Positions 23,340 through 35,200 of a stretch of 64,000 nucleotides of DNA are shown here, one piece after another. This DNA is from Fallopia convolvulus. Taxonomy: Eukaryota > Streptophyta > Magnoliopsida > Caryophyllales > Polygonaceae. The notes under the pieces were generated by a model, which worked only from the letters and a program-made list of their open reading frames with translations, was not told the DNA's origin and did no database searches. The stretch is from contig OZ024733.1 in assembly GCA_964016875.1 (NCBI GenBank), positions 20,891,824 through 20,955,823 of the forward strand, in the 5' to 3' direction. Position numbers and translations under genes: made by a program. Every line of letters begins with the position of its first letter. The stretch's first letter is position 1.

Positions 23340-25110
23340 GGTATTGCATTTAGGGAATTAATCTCAAAAATTGGATTATAAATAAAGGGCGCGAGTCATA
23401 GACCAAAGCGCTCCCCCAAATCCACCTAGAGGAATATTAGAAGCAGGTGAAACAAATGACCATTGACTGGCTGAAAGTCGTTGTGCCAAATCAAAAATAA
23501 ATCCCTAGTTACTCAACTAGTATAGCTGGTAAGTCGGGGTCGAACCCAAGTGACACTTGTAATTCAAATTTATATTATTTTCAACTCGAATAAGTAATAA
23601 AGGGGTTTTTTTTATTAATAATCTAAAACTAGGAAATTCAAATAAACAAGACAAGAAATAAAACAGAGTAAAAGTTGAGTTTTTATCAGTTTAGGGAAAG
23701 CAATCCTATTCAAGCATCCACAATCATCATCAAGTTATTGATCATTGATTCAAACAAGTTATTTCCTTTGGTTATTTCTATCCTGATCACTGATCAGATA
23801 TAATAAACAAGCCAACGGGTCATGTAAATACTTAATATAAAAACAAACATGAAATGATCATGAATAATAATGATATTAGCAATGAGAGCAAGGATATGAA
23901 GGATACATGCAAATTGAGTTCCAATGAGTCAAACAATAAGCATGCAATCAAATCTCTTTCTCAATGGTTTTAGTCCAACGAGTCCTAAAACTTTGAGTTG
24001 CTACAAAGATTAGGTTTTGCTACGAGAAAACCTGGATCTAGCAATAGAGAATATCAATTCCAACTAGTAGGCTAGACATGAAGGAATCAATACAATCAAT
24101 ATAAATTATGCACAAGAGAATTCAAATAACCTGTAGAAATAAACCTGAAGTGTAGAATCTCACAATAAACATGAATATGAAAGCTTCAACTTGAATAGAA
24201 CTTTAGGAGTTTAGTTCTCCATAATAGAGAAAATACAAAAATCTAGAATAATGGAAACTAGGTCTAAGAGATGTTATCCTAACAAAGGCTGAAAACTAGG
24301 CTTAAATAGCCAACTCAAAACACAAACTATAAGAAAGGACACAAGATATTTAAAAGATAAATATAATCCCGTCTCGGATTGCGCTGAGGGAATGGCCGCG
24401 ATAGCGGACCTGATCGTGACAAAATTCTAGCGCTCTTTTTAGAAGATGTTTTGACCACCTTAGAGTGGGAGTTTGGAATCGAAGTTAAAATATGAATTGT
24501 ATCTCTTCGAGTTAGCTTTCCAATGATACCAAATTCAGCTTCATCCGATCATTGTAGCTCACTATCGAAGCATCACAAGAAAGTGGTGTCGAAACAACAA
24601 CTTCAATGGATAGCTCGGATTTAAGCGTTCCTTTCCCCAACCTCTTGGGCCTTAATGAGCATCAGAATTAGCTTGGATATCCTTGGAAAATACACTTGAA
24701 TATCTCTAATCTTGAATCCTTCAACTTAACCAATCCTTGTTCCTCAAAACGACCTAAAAACCCGAAAGCACAAGAGTAGACACTGAAATGCAAAAAATAC
24801 GAAAACTAAGCAAATCACAAGCAACTACTTACGATTTAAACATAAATATGACCAAAAACTAACACCTAATTGCATGCTATCAACCATTTGGGATCAGGTC
24901 AAGAGGAGAGCCGCCGCAGATCATCATCGAGAACGGAGAAATAAACCTTACCTTCTACCTCAACCAGAGACAACAGAATTAAATGTTGCTAGCACAGGGG
25001 TTGCCAAAGACATGCAGAACCTTCAGACCACCCCCACCTAAGCTCGACGAGTACAAACTTAGCCTAACGCCAACAAAGCTAGTCAGGAACCTTTAGAAGG
25101 TTTGGTAATA
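23340..25110. other. Non-coding repeat-like DNA, unassigned
   Basis: No open frame of note is present. The segment around 23515-23560 (CTCAACTAGTATAGCTGGTA then AGTCGGGGTCGAACCCAAG) and that around 24470-24560 (a block including TCTCTTCGAGTTAGCTTTCC) look like non-coding parts of a decayed LTR retrotransposon on the minus strand. I could not find LTR ends. A small GC-richer patch at 24890-25110 was not identified. Confidence 0.3.
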
Positions 25111-25119
25111 TGTTTGCCC

Positions 25120-25300
25120 TCCACAAAAGGGTGGTAAGAAATAATCGAAACCCGAAAAAATTGACTTTTTTTTGGTTAGCCAAACCATTTTTTATTATTG
25201 CGGTTTGGTTAACTGAACCGATATGTTATGCGATTTTACGATTTGGTTATGGTTCAACAAGTTGATATTTTCGGTTAACCAAAAAACCAAAATATTATTT
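25120..25300. mobile_element. One end of a possible hAT-like element (GGTTAACCGA runs)
   Basis: GGTGGTAAGAAATAATCGAA followed by repeated GGTTAGCCAAACC, GGTTTGGTTAACTGAACCG and CGGTTAACCAAAAAACC resembles the CGGTT-rich ends of the hAT-like element at 12767. No second end was located, so this is probably a fragment. Confidence 0.3.
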
Positions 25301-25477
25301 TATTTTTTAAAATTAAACATTAAATATACTTTAGCATAATGAAATTGCATGCTTATTTCAAAATTTTGACATTATATATAATTCTGCATAACATTATTTA
25401 TTAATACCATTATTAATTACTTAAGTATGCCTAATTTTAACTCCAAAAAATAGTTATATATATATATATATATATAT

Positions 25478-26990
25478 GAAAAAGAGTCACGTGCGAATGG
25501 GCGCTTGTGTGAGAAATAAGAATAAATCTCGATCGTTCATTCCAAAAAATCAACGCCCCTGATTAAGCATTCATTAAAAAAAATAAAATACGGCACGGGC
25601 GAATTTTTCCCGTATTATTCGCGTATTTTTCAATAAAATACGACACAGACGAATTTTTCCCGAATTATTCACGAATTTTTCGAAAAATACGTTTTTATGA
25701 GACGCGCGCAGTTTGTTCATCAGAAATAGCGATTTGTTCATCAATATTCACCAATTGTTCATCAATACTAACTAATTGTGCATTGAGTTTTTGATAACAT
25801 TGTTCATTGATTTCGAATTTTTTTAATTTTTAATTTTATTTTTTAACCTTATTTATGTGTAGGAATACAATATTATGTAGTTTTTTTATGCACATATAAT
25901 TAGTTTTGATATACTCATATTTGTTCATTGATATACTCGTATTTGTTCATTGATATACCCCTATTTGTTCATTGATATACCCATGGTATACCATTATTTC
26001 TTCATTAGTATACTTCTTTTTTGTTCATTGGTATACCATTATTTGTTCATTGATATACCCTATTTGTTCATGGATATACCCTTATTTGTTCATTGATATA
26101 ACCTTATTTGTTCATTATTATACCTTTATTTGTGAATTGAAATAAACTTATGTTTTATGTGTCAATGCTATCAACTTGTACATTTAGGACTATTAATACC
26201 ATCAACTTGTACATTTAGGACTATCTATTTGTGCATTTTTTGCATTTATTTTGTGCTTTAAGGCTATCTTGAATTCAAAGTATAATACGAATGAAGTGCT
26301 TTAAGGCTAACTTGTCAATACGAATGAAGTGCTCAATATAGTACCAAAATAAGATAAGTTTGATGTAGAAACTTGAATGCAAAAGATAATAGATTAAGAA
26401 TTTGACTATGCAATAATATGGTGTATGCTAAGAGAACGAGATAGCAGCAAATCGAAGAGGTGTGCTTGTGCCTTATTTAGCTATGAACAAATTGATGTTA
26501 TTAATGAACAAATATGCATATAGTAATGAACAAATTGAGGTTACTAGTGAACAAATATGCATCTAGTAATGAACAATTATATGAAAAAGGCAATGAACAA
26601 ATATGCATAAACCAGTGAACAAATTGATATTACTAATGAACAAATATGCACAAACTGATGAACAAATATGCACAAACCGATGAACAAATATTTTCCTTTT
26701 TTATGAACAAACAATAGATTTTTGATGCACAAGCAATAGTTTATTTATGCACAAAATCACAGTTTTGATGAACAAATCCACATTATTGATGAACAAATCC
26801 ACAATACTGATGAACAATCTGGGTGCATGTCCTATTTTCGTTTTTTTCAAAAATACGCGAATAATTCGCCCGTGCCGTTTTTTTCCCCTTTTAAGTGAAA
26901 TGATCAGCGCCTTTAATTTTTCTTGATCCAACGGCTTCTGTTCTTTCTTATTTCGCACCTGGGCGCCCATTCGCACCTGAATCGGACTCT
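25478..26990. mobile_element. (TA)n-flanked inverted-repeat element with TTGTTCAT arrays
   Basis: The left end carries AGAGTC...GTGCGAATGGGCGC and AGAAATAAGAA. The complement of the right end carries AGAGTCCGATTCAGGTGCGAATGGGCGC and CGAAATAAGAA. A second inner pair is ACGGCACGGGCGAATT with ATTCGCGTATTTTT. TA tracts flank both sides (25455-25477 and 26990-27006). The left interior (25710-26130) has more than ten TTGTTCAT words, often as TTGTTCATTGATATACC. The right interior (26470-26830) has the same word inverted, ATGAACAAA, again more than ten times. The 91-residue frame at 26701-26976 is a by-product of this repeat. No transposase is seen and the superfamily is unknown. Confidence 0.75.
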
Positions 26991-27334
26991 ATATATATAT
27001 ATATATGATATACATATTGTGAGGACAATATAAAACATATCTAACAGGTAAAACTAGTATTAATTTTCAATTTGTAACAAATTAATAATAATTTTATATA
27101 AAATTAATAATTTTATTGTTATTTAAGTATGTTAATGGGGTTTGGACACACCTACTCACTTTCATTATGGGTGATAGCCTGATAGGGCCTCCACGAAAGA
27201 CCAGATCCTTCGGACAGCACACTGGCCCACACGTACGGGGCTCAAAAATATTAAGAAGAAATAAGTAAACCAGCAACGAAACCTGTTACCTCCTCTTGCA
27301 ACTTGCTAGACCTCACCAGCTCCCGCCACTCTGC

Positions 27335-27352
27335 TTATATATATATATATAA
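27335..27352 (+). promoter_or_regulatory. TATA box of the ERF gene
   Basis: CTTATATATATATATATAA lies about 160 bp ahead of the start codon. The likely transcription start is some 30 bp downstream in a pyrimidine-rich stretch (CTCTCCTCCTCTCC). The leader (about 27380-27510) is AT-rich, with no upstream ATG seen. Confidence 0.6.
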
Positions 27353-27510
27353 TGCCGATTCCTCTCCTCCTCTCCACGTACTTACTAGTCCTACATACCT
27401 TCAAATCAATTCTCCAATATCAAACAAAACACCTAAGATACTCAATTTCCTATAATTACAGCTCCAGGGAGTGAATTAGTAGTGTGAATTAATAATCTGG
27501 TGAGCGAAAA

Positions 27511-28284
27511 ATGTGTGGAGGTGCCATCTTAGCTGACATCATCCCCTGCGACGAGGCCACCAGCGGCGGCGTCTCCAGCTCCGACTTCTGGCCTAAAGCC
27601 TTCTTTGCTGCATCCAAATCCACCAAGCGACGCTATCCACCTTGGTCCGCATGCTCATCGCCTGCGGATAAGCCTCAGAAGAAGCAGCGGAAGACCCAGT
27701 ACAGGGGGATTCGGCAGAGGCCATGGGGCAAATGGGCGGCCGAGATTCGTGATCCCAGAAAAGGCGTTCGAGTTTGGCTCGGCACTTTCAGCACCCCTGA
27801 GGAGGCCGCCAGAGCTTACGACAGAGAAGCTCGGATAATCCGCGGCAACAAGGCCAAGGTTAATTTCCCCAACGAGATCCCTCCTCGATACTCTGTCCAT
27901 CTTGAATCCTACCCGCCGCCCTCTACCATCATCAATCAAGATCTGGGCAATTTCGACTCCGAATCCGCGTTCAACGACCAACATCTGGTGATGGGCCCCT
28001 GCATTAATCAGAGTGAGAGTGAGATCATGAGCGACGGCGAACCAGTCGCTGCTGAAGTGAAGCCCACTAAGCAAGAAGAGCAAGTGCAGAAGAAAGAGGA
28101 GGTAATCGATTTGGGAGAGGAAAGCGAGGTACAGAAGCTCTCGGAGGAGTTAATGGCGTACGAGAACTACATGAAGTTCTATCAGATACCTTATCTCCAA
28201 GGGGAGTCGGCCGCCGCTCCGCCCGTCGCCTGTCAGGAACCCGGCGCCACCTTGGAGTTGTGGAGCTTTGATGACGTGGCCTGA
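27511..28284 (+). CDS. Group VII ethylene response factor (AP2/ERF), RAP2.12-like
   Basis: An intact, intronless 257-residue frame. It starts MCGGAILAD, the N-degron signature of group VII ERFs. In that family Met is removed and Cys2 is oxidised when oxygen is present, targeting the protein for Arg/N-degron proteolysis; in hypoxia it is stabilised and activates anaerobic genes in the nucleus. A basic stretch (DKPQKKQRK, residues 53-61) is a likely nuclear signal. The AP2 domain spans about residues 63-122, with YRGIRQRPWGKWAAEIRDP, VWLGTF and AARAYDREA. An acidic part (about 165-208) and the C-terminal ELMAYENYMKF and LELWSFDD motifs (214-224, 249-255) match the activation tail of RAP2.2/RAP2.12-type proteins. 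It is shorter than Arabidopsis RAP2.12. The ATG at 27511 is fixed by the MC motif. This is the only convincing host gene here. Confidence 0.95.
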   Translation: MCGGAILADIIPCDEATSGGVSSSDFWPKAFFAASKSTKRRYPPWSACSSPADKPQKKQRKTQYRGIRQRPWGKWAAEIRDPRKGVRVWLGTFSTPEEAARAYDREARIIRGNKAKVNFPNEIPPRYSVHLESYPPPSTIINQDLGNFDSESAFNDQHLVMGPCINQSESEIMSDGEPVAAEVKPTKQEEQVQKKEEVIDLGEESEVQKLSEELMAYENYMKFYQIPYLQGESAAAPPVACQEPGATLELWSFDDVA

Positions 28285-28445
28285 TTCCATCTAATCGTCA
28301 AGGAAACCTGTTGTTGCAATTGCTTTCTTCTCATTTTGTGTTTCAACTTGCCACTAATTTCTTTTCTTTCTAGTTGTTGCTTAATTTGTACAATTCTCAT
28401 TTTGTTTGCTTTGTAATTGGCTGGAATCCTCAAATAAGTTTTATT
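28285..28445 (+). other. Probable 3' UTR of the ERF gene
   Basis: T-rich DNA follows the TGA stop, with TTTGTA-type elements and AATAAG at about 28433-28438 that could direct polyadenylation. No canonical AATAAA is present in this stretch. Confidence 0.4.
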
Positions 28446-29530
28446 CTTTCCAACTCGATCAATGTGGTACGCGCTAGCTGATGGCGGATTAATTTTTTGT
28501 AGCTTTCCGTTCCATTCTCTAGTTGCTCAATTCTCATCTCTAGAAAATTGAAATCATCAAACACCCATCTAAGCCCAAAAATGAACAATAGTCTCATAAC
28601 CCCTCTCATAAAATTTAAGGGTATAGCTAGTTTGTTCATATTTTATAGGTTTTTGATGATTTGGGTTTAATATTTTCTTGAGATGGTGACGAAAGACGGT
28701 TACGGGAGAATGGAAATTTATGCCTTTCAACGGAGATGGATGGAATACTCACATAGTTACATGGGTGGTCTTTGGATAAGATTCTTTTTATTTGGATGGT
28801 TTAGTAAAATTATAACTATTAAGGGGTGATATTTTGAAATCTCACAGTGCCTTCTTTCTGCATATTCCATTGTTGAATCTCCATAAAATCTTGTGGATAC
28901 ACAATATATCAGTCCAACTAGTAAAATTTAGAATCATTAACATGCATAGGCAGCGAGTTAAATGTACGATAATATCGTACAAACGTGCGGACGAACGAGA
29001 GTTGAAGCTCGTAACAACTAACAAAGCTTCTGGAAGTAACTTGTACGAAGATCGAATAGGATCGAGAACCTTCGAGGTAGCTAGCGTCCGGGCGTCAGCA
29101 CGTAGTTTTGGTTTCCATTTTGCGGCGCTAGTGGAAATTAATGTGGGCACTTTTTCAACGAACAGAGTATATCTTCAAACTTTGACGTCTTTTCCAGGGG
29201 CCCAAATCCTCGGCCGTCTATTGTTTGTTAACGTCAACTTAGATAAGATGTCTAAAAGCTTCTGCCATAATTTGGCTGGCAACAGCCAACAATCCCATGT
29301 AAGGCTGTGAACGAATTGAGCCAATTCGAGATTTGAGTTGATCAAGTTCAACTCGATTAAAAATAGGCGAGTTAGAGTTCAATTATAATTTTGGTTTGAT
29401 ATCAAAATCTTATTATAATTTTGGTTTGATATCATAATTTTGGTTTGAAATAAAATAAAATGTAAATTACGTATTTTGAAAAAGACCACCAAAACTATAT
29501 AATTTAACATAAACAATATATCAACATGTC
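28446..29530. other. Intergenic DNA, no gene recognised
   Basis: A 158-residue frame (28834-29310) has no recognisable domain and a competing frame of similar length on the other strand, so I do not call it. At 29302-29420, AAGGCTGTGAACGAATTGAG followed by TTCAACTCGATT resembles the end of some hAT-type elements. Short direct repeats of ATAATTTTGGTTTGATATCA lie at 29385-29440. Confidence 0.4.
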
Positions 29531-29539
29531 CATGGGAAA

Positions 29540-29731
29540 TTGAATCCAACAACAGACTTTTTGATGTTATGCTCCTCTTTGGAGGAGATAGTCATCTCCC
29601 ATATCTACAGAAATGCAAATGATGTAGCTGACAAGATCGCCAAACTGGCCTCTCATTATCCAACCTGGTTGTTGGATTCTCACCCAGAGTTGTGTGCTAT
29701 CATCCGACAGGATGCTATTGGTATTGGGTAA
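29540..29731 (+). pseudogene. RNase H-like fragment of a LINE (RVT_3 type)
   Basis: The frame includes ISHIYRNANDVADKIAKLAS, the C-terminal signature of the plant LINE RNase H-like domain (usual form I-x-H-x-x-R-x-x-N-x-x-A-D-x-x-A). The fragment has only the last third of the domain and ends in a TAA stop. No reverse transcriptase lies upstream. It is a remnant. Confidence 0.6.
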
Positions 29732-29826
29732 CTAACCCTTACTAAATCCTTACTTGATAAAAAAACTAAATATTGTATATTAGTGGCAAAGCCAAAACAA
29801 ATTAGAAAGGGGGCGAAGTTGGTTGG

Positions 29827-30500
29827 ATATGTAACACCCCAAATTATCTCGGGAATACTACACGCAAATGACCTCGGAATTTTTCATCCAAAGTCACCCA
29901 AGGTTTTATATCAGTTTAAATTTAGTAAGGACATAAATTAAATCAAATTAAAAAATAGTAGCAGAAGACTTTTTTGAAAGAACCTCAAATTTCATTTGAG
30001 TATCTTTTACATATAACAAACTTCTAAAATTTGAATAACAATATTACGAACTACATTAGAAGATTAACTAAAACACTTTCGTATAAAAATCAAAATATTT
30101 AATGGAAACTAAATACAACTTTTTTTGAAACCTTCTCGTATAGTATCATGAGTTTCATTCATCATCACCCTGAGTGCTCTGGGATTAACGCTAGTTGCTT
30201 GCTAATACCTGGCACCACAATTGGTAAGCTCTCAATGGGGCCAACTAAATCGACTCCAATATTTATTAGTTCAAATATATAATTAAATCAAAATTATTAA
30301 TATCGTGAATTTACATCTTAAAATGTTTAATGCGCTTTACCTTAGGTCAAAACTTTACTAGAAAATATCACATAAAGAAACACACATTACATCTCAAAAT
30401 AACTAGAGACTCGAATAATGACTTGTGAAAGATGCTTTACCCGAGAGATTCAATTTAATGTGATGCGTGCAGTGCACTTATCTTATATGATTAACACACA
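29827..30500. mobile_element. Possible LTR-retrotransposon remnant
   Basis: TATGTAACACCCCAAATTAT is a start typical of many Ty3/gypsy LTRs. No partner end or coding part was found in the following 700 bp, which is AT-rich. This is a weak call. Confidence 0.25.
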
Positions 30501-30629
30501 AGGGTAACTTATTACTTGATCTCGGATTTTTGAGTTAACTTACTTTAACAAGGATAAACCACTCGACATGAACCTTATTGCACTAGCTAAGTGCTGAACA
30601 ACCCTTCTCTTGCAATGGAGAATGAGTAC

Positions 30630-30870
30630 CACTACTATTATCATTAATAGTGTAGTAGCCATTAATGTTGTTATAAAGATAATATCATTCGGGCCATGGT
30701 ACAGATAATATCATTAATAGTGTAATAACCATTAATGTTGTTATAAAGAAGTATTTATGATGATGTGCCCATAAATACTCTTGTCACTATCACTACTATT
30801 AGCATTAATAGTGTATCAACCATTAATGTTGTTATAAAGAATATTTACGATGACGATACTCCTAAATACT
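30630..30870. repeat. Three direct copies of a ~40-bp unit
   Basis: The core CATTAATAGTGTAGTAGCC followed by ATTAATGTTGTTATAAAGA occurs at about 30642, 30712 and 30803. The copies have unequal spacing (about 70 and 91 bp). Copies 2 and 3 also share a following TATTTATGATGATG...AAATACTC segment, and copies 1 and 3 a preceding CACTACTATTA. Confidence 0.8.
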
Positions 30871-31292
30871 CCTATATATCTTACACTGCCTATGTATTAA
30901 TTATTTCTATAAAATCACACATGTGCCACAAACAATTCATACAAATTACACACAATCCTAAGGTTTATTAACTAGTGCAATTAAAAGTTAGAATTATTTT
31001 ACGTTGTCAATTCTATAACAGAAATAAACATACTTTATTTAATAAGAGCAAAACTTTGTTTTGAAAGTCTATTAGACTAATTGGTTCTTGATCAATCTCA
31101 TCATATTCAAAGCTCCAAAAAAGGGGAGGATAGTCACGATGGACATCACCAAGCCCTTCTTGCCATTTTTACAGGCGCATTGGACAAGCCCGAGTATGAA
31201 TTTAGAATGAAAGGAGACTTAATCAGATGCATGTTCTCAACGTACTTAATGTTGTTAAAGCATATTAAGACCTTGCAATATAAATAGGTGGT

Positions 31293-32216
31293 TGATGGTG
31301 CGTGAATTCCATGACGCGCAAACGGACAAAATAAGGTCAAAAAAAGGAAAATGCGAGGGCGGCTCCATGGGTAGGCCTTGAAGGATGTGTCCCAAAGGCT
31401 TTCCTATACCTATCCGAAGAAAACCCAAAGACCAAACATCGCGCACTTCCCACTTAGGTGAGAAGTGAATCAACAAAGGCGACCCAAGGTAAGCATGGAT
31501 GCAAGGTCAAACATCGCACACCTCCCACTTAGGTGAGAAGTGAATCAACAAAGCAATCCAAGGCAAGGATGTCCGCAGGGGAGAAGGTCGCACATTCTCA
31601 AAAGCAGGCGTAACCGTCCTACTTAGCCAATCACGTACCACCTCCCCTTCAACCAATCAAAAGCCGCCTCTCTCTCGACAAATCAAGTAATGACACATCG
31701 CATGCCCCACATCGGATAAATATGAAAACTTCACTTCCCCAACGTCTATATATAGGGGAAGAACTCCAATGTTACAAGGGTCGAAAACCATCTCTAACTC
31801 AAGATCTATATTGCATTCGGAGATCGACGTGTTGAAACAAATGTAGAGACCACGCTACAATCAAGGAAAGCTCATTAAAAAGAGCTCAAGTCATCCAAAA
31901 GCAACTCGCCCGCATCTATCAAAGGATCGTGAACAATCCACAAGCCATAATCAAAAGATCTCGAATATCGAATAATCAAGTAGTTGTAATCTCAAATTTG
32001 TAATAGAATGATCTCTAATAGTTTAGTAGCTACAATCTCGATATATTGAGAGATCTCGAATCTCAGTAGAGAGTCCTCGAATCTCAGTAGAGAGATCTCA
32101 AGTAATCTAATAATTGTAATCTCGAATTGCCATCATAATAAAAGTGAGGGTCTTTTTCGTCCAATTCAATAATCTTGCGCCTCAATATTAGAGCTAGTTT
32201 ATTTCGGGTTTCATCA
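31293..32216 (+). mobile_element. Solo LTR with perfect 5-bp target duplication
   Basis: It starts TGATGGTGCG and ends TTTCATCA, flanked by GTGGT on both sides (31288-31292 and 32217-32221). A TATA box (CTATATATAGGGGAAG) is at about 31747. A U5-like tail has repeated TCTCGAATCTCAGTAGAGAG units near 32045-32105. An internal near-repeat of CACTTAGGTGAGAAGTGAATCAAC lies at 31446 and 31530. No internal region is present, so unequal recombination between LTRs is the likely origin. Its lineage is not determined; it does not match the LTRs elsewhere in this window. Confidence 0.82.
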
Positions 32217-32221
32217 GTGGT

Positions 32222-35200
32222 CTAAAAATATAACCTAATCATGTATACTAAATTGAATTATAATTGTAAATGAGTCGTAGAAAAGTATCATGTAATTGTA
32301 TATGTAATATTTTTAAGCATGTATTCTAATTAATTTAAATATAAGAATCAAATATGCAAACAAGGTTTATTTAGACTCGACAAACAGAAAATCAACTGAC
32401 TTAGCCGAGCAAGTATGGGAACTTGCCTGACTAACAACCTCAGAAACCTTGCATTGAAAACCTATAATATGAGATGACACACCATGAATATAAGTTTTAA
32501 AACTGAAATCTCATCAATATTTTATCTTATAATCATGGTTTAAGAATCCTAAAACAAAGTGTTTAATTTGCTATATAAAGCTTCATGGACTATATTTAAT
32601 TAATCAAATAAATTTTATAATAAAAAATCATAAATTTATATTCTTAATTGAATCTATTATTTTGGAATGAAAACGGATTGGAATTATACAAGACAGGATA
32701 AACGGGTCATCTTCAATCTTGGTTCACGTTATTGTTCACACAGTTTTTTGCTCGCTGTGTAGGCTACAACCCATGAAACGTAGCGAGGCCGGTGGCGTTG
32801 GAACCGTGACTTCGATACGGAGCTAATGGGACTGACGACATCTAAAAATATGGACGAGCGAGAGACATATGATTGGAAAACCGAGGTTGTCTACCTTTGT
32901 TTCTGTTGGGCACAACCAGTGGCTTCGAGGGTTATTTTCTTGGTGTTCCTACGATCATTGAGAACAAGTAATATGGGTTTTTCAATTGTTTTTTCATGAG
33001 GATTCCAAATCTAGGATCATATTGGATTTGCATTGAGAGAAATGAGAGATATTCGAGTTTGAATGCTCGAAGGGAAACAATGGTGGCTTGAGAGATTTTG
33101 AGTCCAATTGGAGGTGAATGAGGGTCGTATTTAAAGTGCTTTTGGTGTGTGGGGATCAAGAAAGAAGAGATCTTCACTTTCCTATTTGAAGAATTCCACA
33201 ATCATGCCCTTAATTGACCTCAAATTGGGATTGAAATGGATAAGAAAAGAAGAGCAAGAAAGGAAAGAGAGAGGAAGAAGAAATGGGCATATGGGATCAA
33301 TTTTAGGGGTCCTTATGATTCCGACCACTCTTGTTTTACTTGTGGAAAAAATGTCCTCTTTTATGTCAAAAGATTTTTATGAAAATACCAAAACAAACCC
33401 AACTTTCTTATTCCACATCTCTTTTAAAGAATATTTTCTTTCAAAAATTTAAAATATACCAGATATATTTTTGAATAAATTAATATTCACCTTATCTTTT
33501 AAGGATATTAGGAATCTTATAAATTCCAAAATTTTTTTTTATTAATAAGATAAGATATCCTTTTTTTTTAATTTAAACAATCATAAGTATATACTAAACC
33601 GGAGGTTAAAAAAATTATTCAACATCACATGTCGCTTTTAGATTGGACCACACCGCCCCTTTTTATTAAAACCAATATTTGGCAAAATATTTAAGTTTAA
33701 TATAAAGATAGTGTAATGTATGTACAATCTTATATCACTTTAATCAATGGATAGAAAATCTCATTCTTAATTTAAAAAATATTTTATTTTTGGATATTTT
33801 TTTTGAGAGGTTATTTTTGGATATGATTAATAGGAAAACTATTAAGATGTATTTATGCTATATATTATACAAAAATTAGGATATTTGTTTTATTTTAGAT
33901 AGAATGGATATGCTAGGTTTAGATAATTATGTTTAATATAAAGATAGTGTTATGTATATACAATCTTATATCACTGTAATTAAGTTTATTTTGAACGGTC
34001 CCATGTATTTAATAAATTGATTAGTTTTTATCTTATTACTTATCTATTTTCATAATTAAATAAATTATCATATTTTGGATATTAATTTAATTCGTAACAC
34101 TAATAAAATATTATTGTTTGAAATAAACAACTTCTATTGTTTATTGATTTTAAATATTTATTCAAAATTTATATTTAAGCATTTACATGATTATTTTCTC
34201 GGATAATAAATATATTTGAAAATATTATTATTAATATTATATTTAAGAAAAACTCATACAAGATACGGGAATACATACTAGTTGTTTATTATTTTGAAGC
34301 ATGGAAACTCATTAAAACATTAATGTGTTATTCTAGAATAATACTTTTTATTTCCATTAATTTCAAGGATATACTATAATACTTAGCCCGTTCGTTGGAC
34401 AGGGCGAAGTTTACGTTCTATGTTTGCTATTAATTTTAAAATGTACATATTTTGGTAATCATGAGATAATTAGAATTAGAATGCAAGATAAATATGTAAA
34501 AGTATGACCAAGCATGTTAAATTGGGTGTAATTGGATTTCATTACATCCCTAATTAAGTGTATAGTACAAATAAAATATTGTACATATATAAACAATAGA
34601 AGTTAACATATTTCAGTTTCATGATGTAATCAAATGATTTTAGAAGCATGAATGTGTATGTAACATGTATCCCTTTAGATTTTGTAGTATTTTCTACTCT
34701 TCCCCTTTCCAATAGTTCCTTGATTGATCCTTCTTTTTATGTAATTTGAGGATTGTCTTCCATTTTTTGCTTATTAGTGGATGAAACTGATATATACTCA
34801 TACAAAAGTGATAGACTTATTTAGTTAGAAAAAGATTGGAACATGAAAGGTTATACATTAAATTCAATTTTATCTTTTGTTTGTAATGTTAAAGGTTGAT
34901 CTTATCTTTTTTACTTTTATTTGGAATATCAAAGGTTGTACTTTAATTATTTTAACTACTTATGTAATACTAAAGGTTGATGTTATTTTTGTGTGTGTTA
35001 CCAAAAGTTACTAAATTATAATGTAATGTCAATGGTTGATGATATGATTAATGTTTAATACCAAAGGTTGATATTGTTTTGTGTGTAATACCAAATTTTG
35101 TAAAATTAATAGTTTTAATTAAGATGTACAATTATTAGGCAAATCCCTCCAACTGTAATAGAAGTCAGTGCACTAATTTTAAATTTTACGGGTCAGCCAA

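Noticed and set aside
26701..26976. 91-residue minus-strand ORF
   Set aside because: Made of translated ATGAACAAA repeats in the (TA)n-flanked element.
27655..28083. Antisense 142-residue ORF in the ERF gene
   Set aside because: Shadow frame of a GC-rich coding sequence.
28834..29310. 158-residue ORF as a host gene
   Set aside because: No recognisable domain, an opposing frame of similar length on the other strand, and no promoter or splice context.
33147..33452. 101-residue ORF
   Set aside because: Low-complexity Lys/Glu/Arg stretch without homology that I recognise, in AT-rich spacer.
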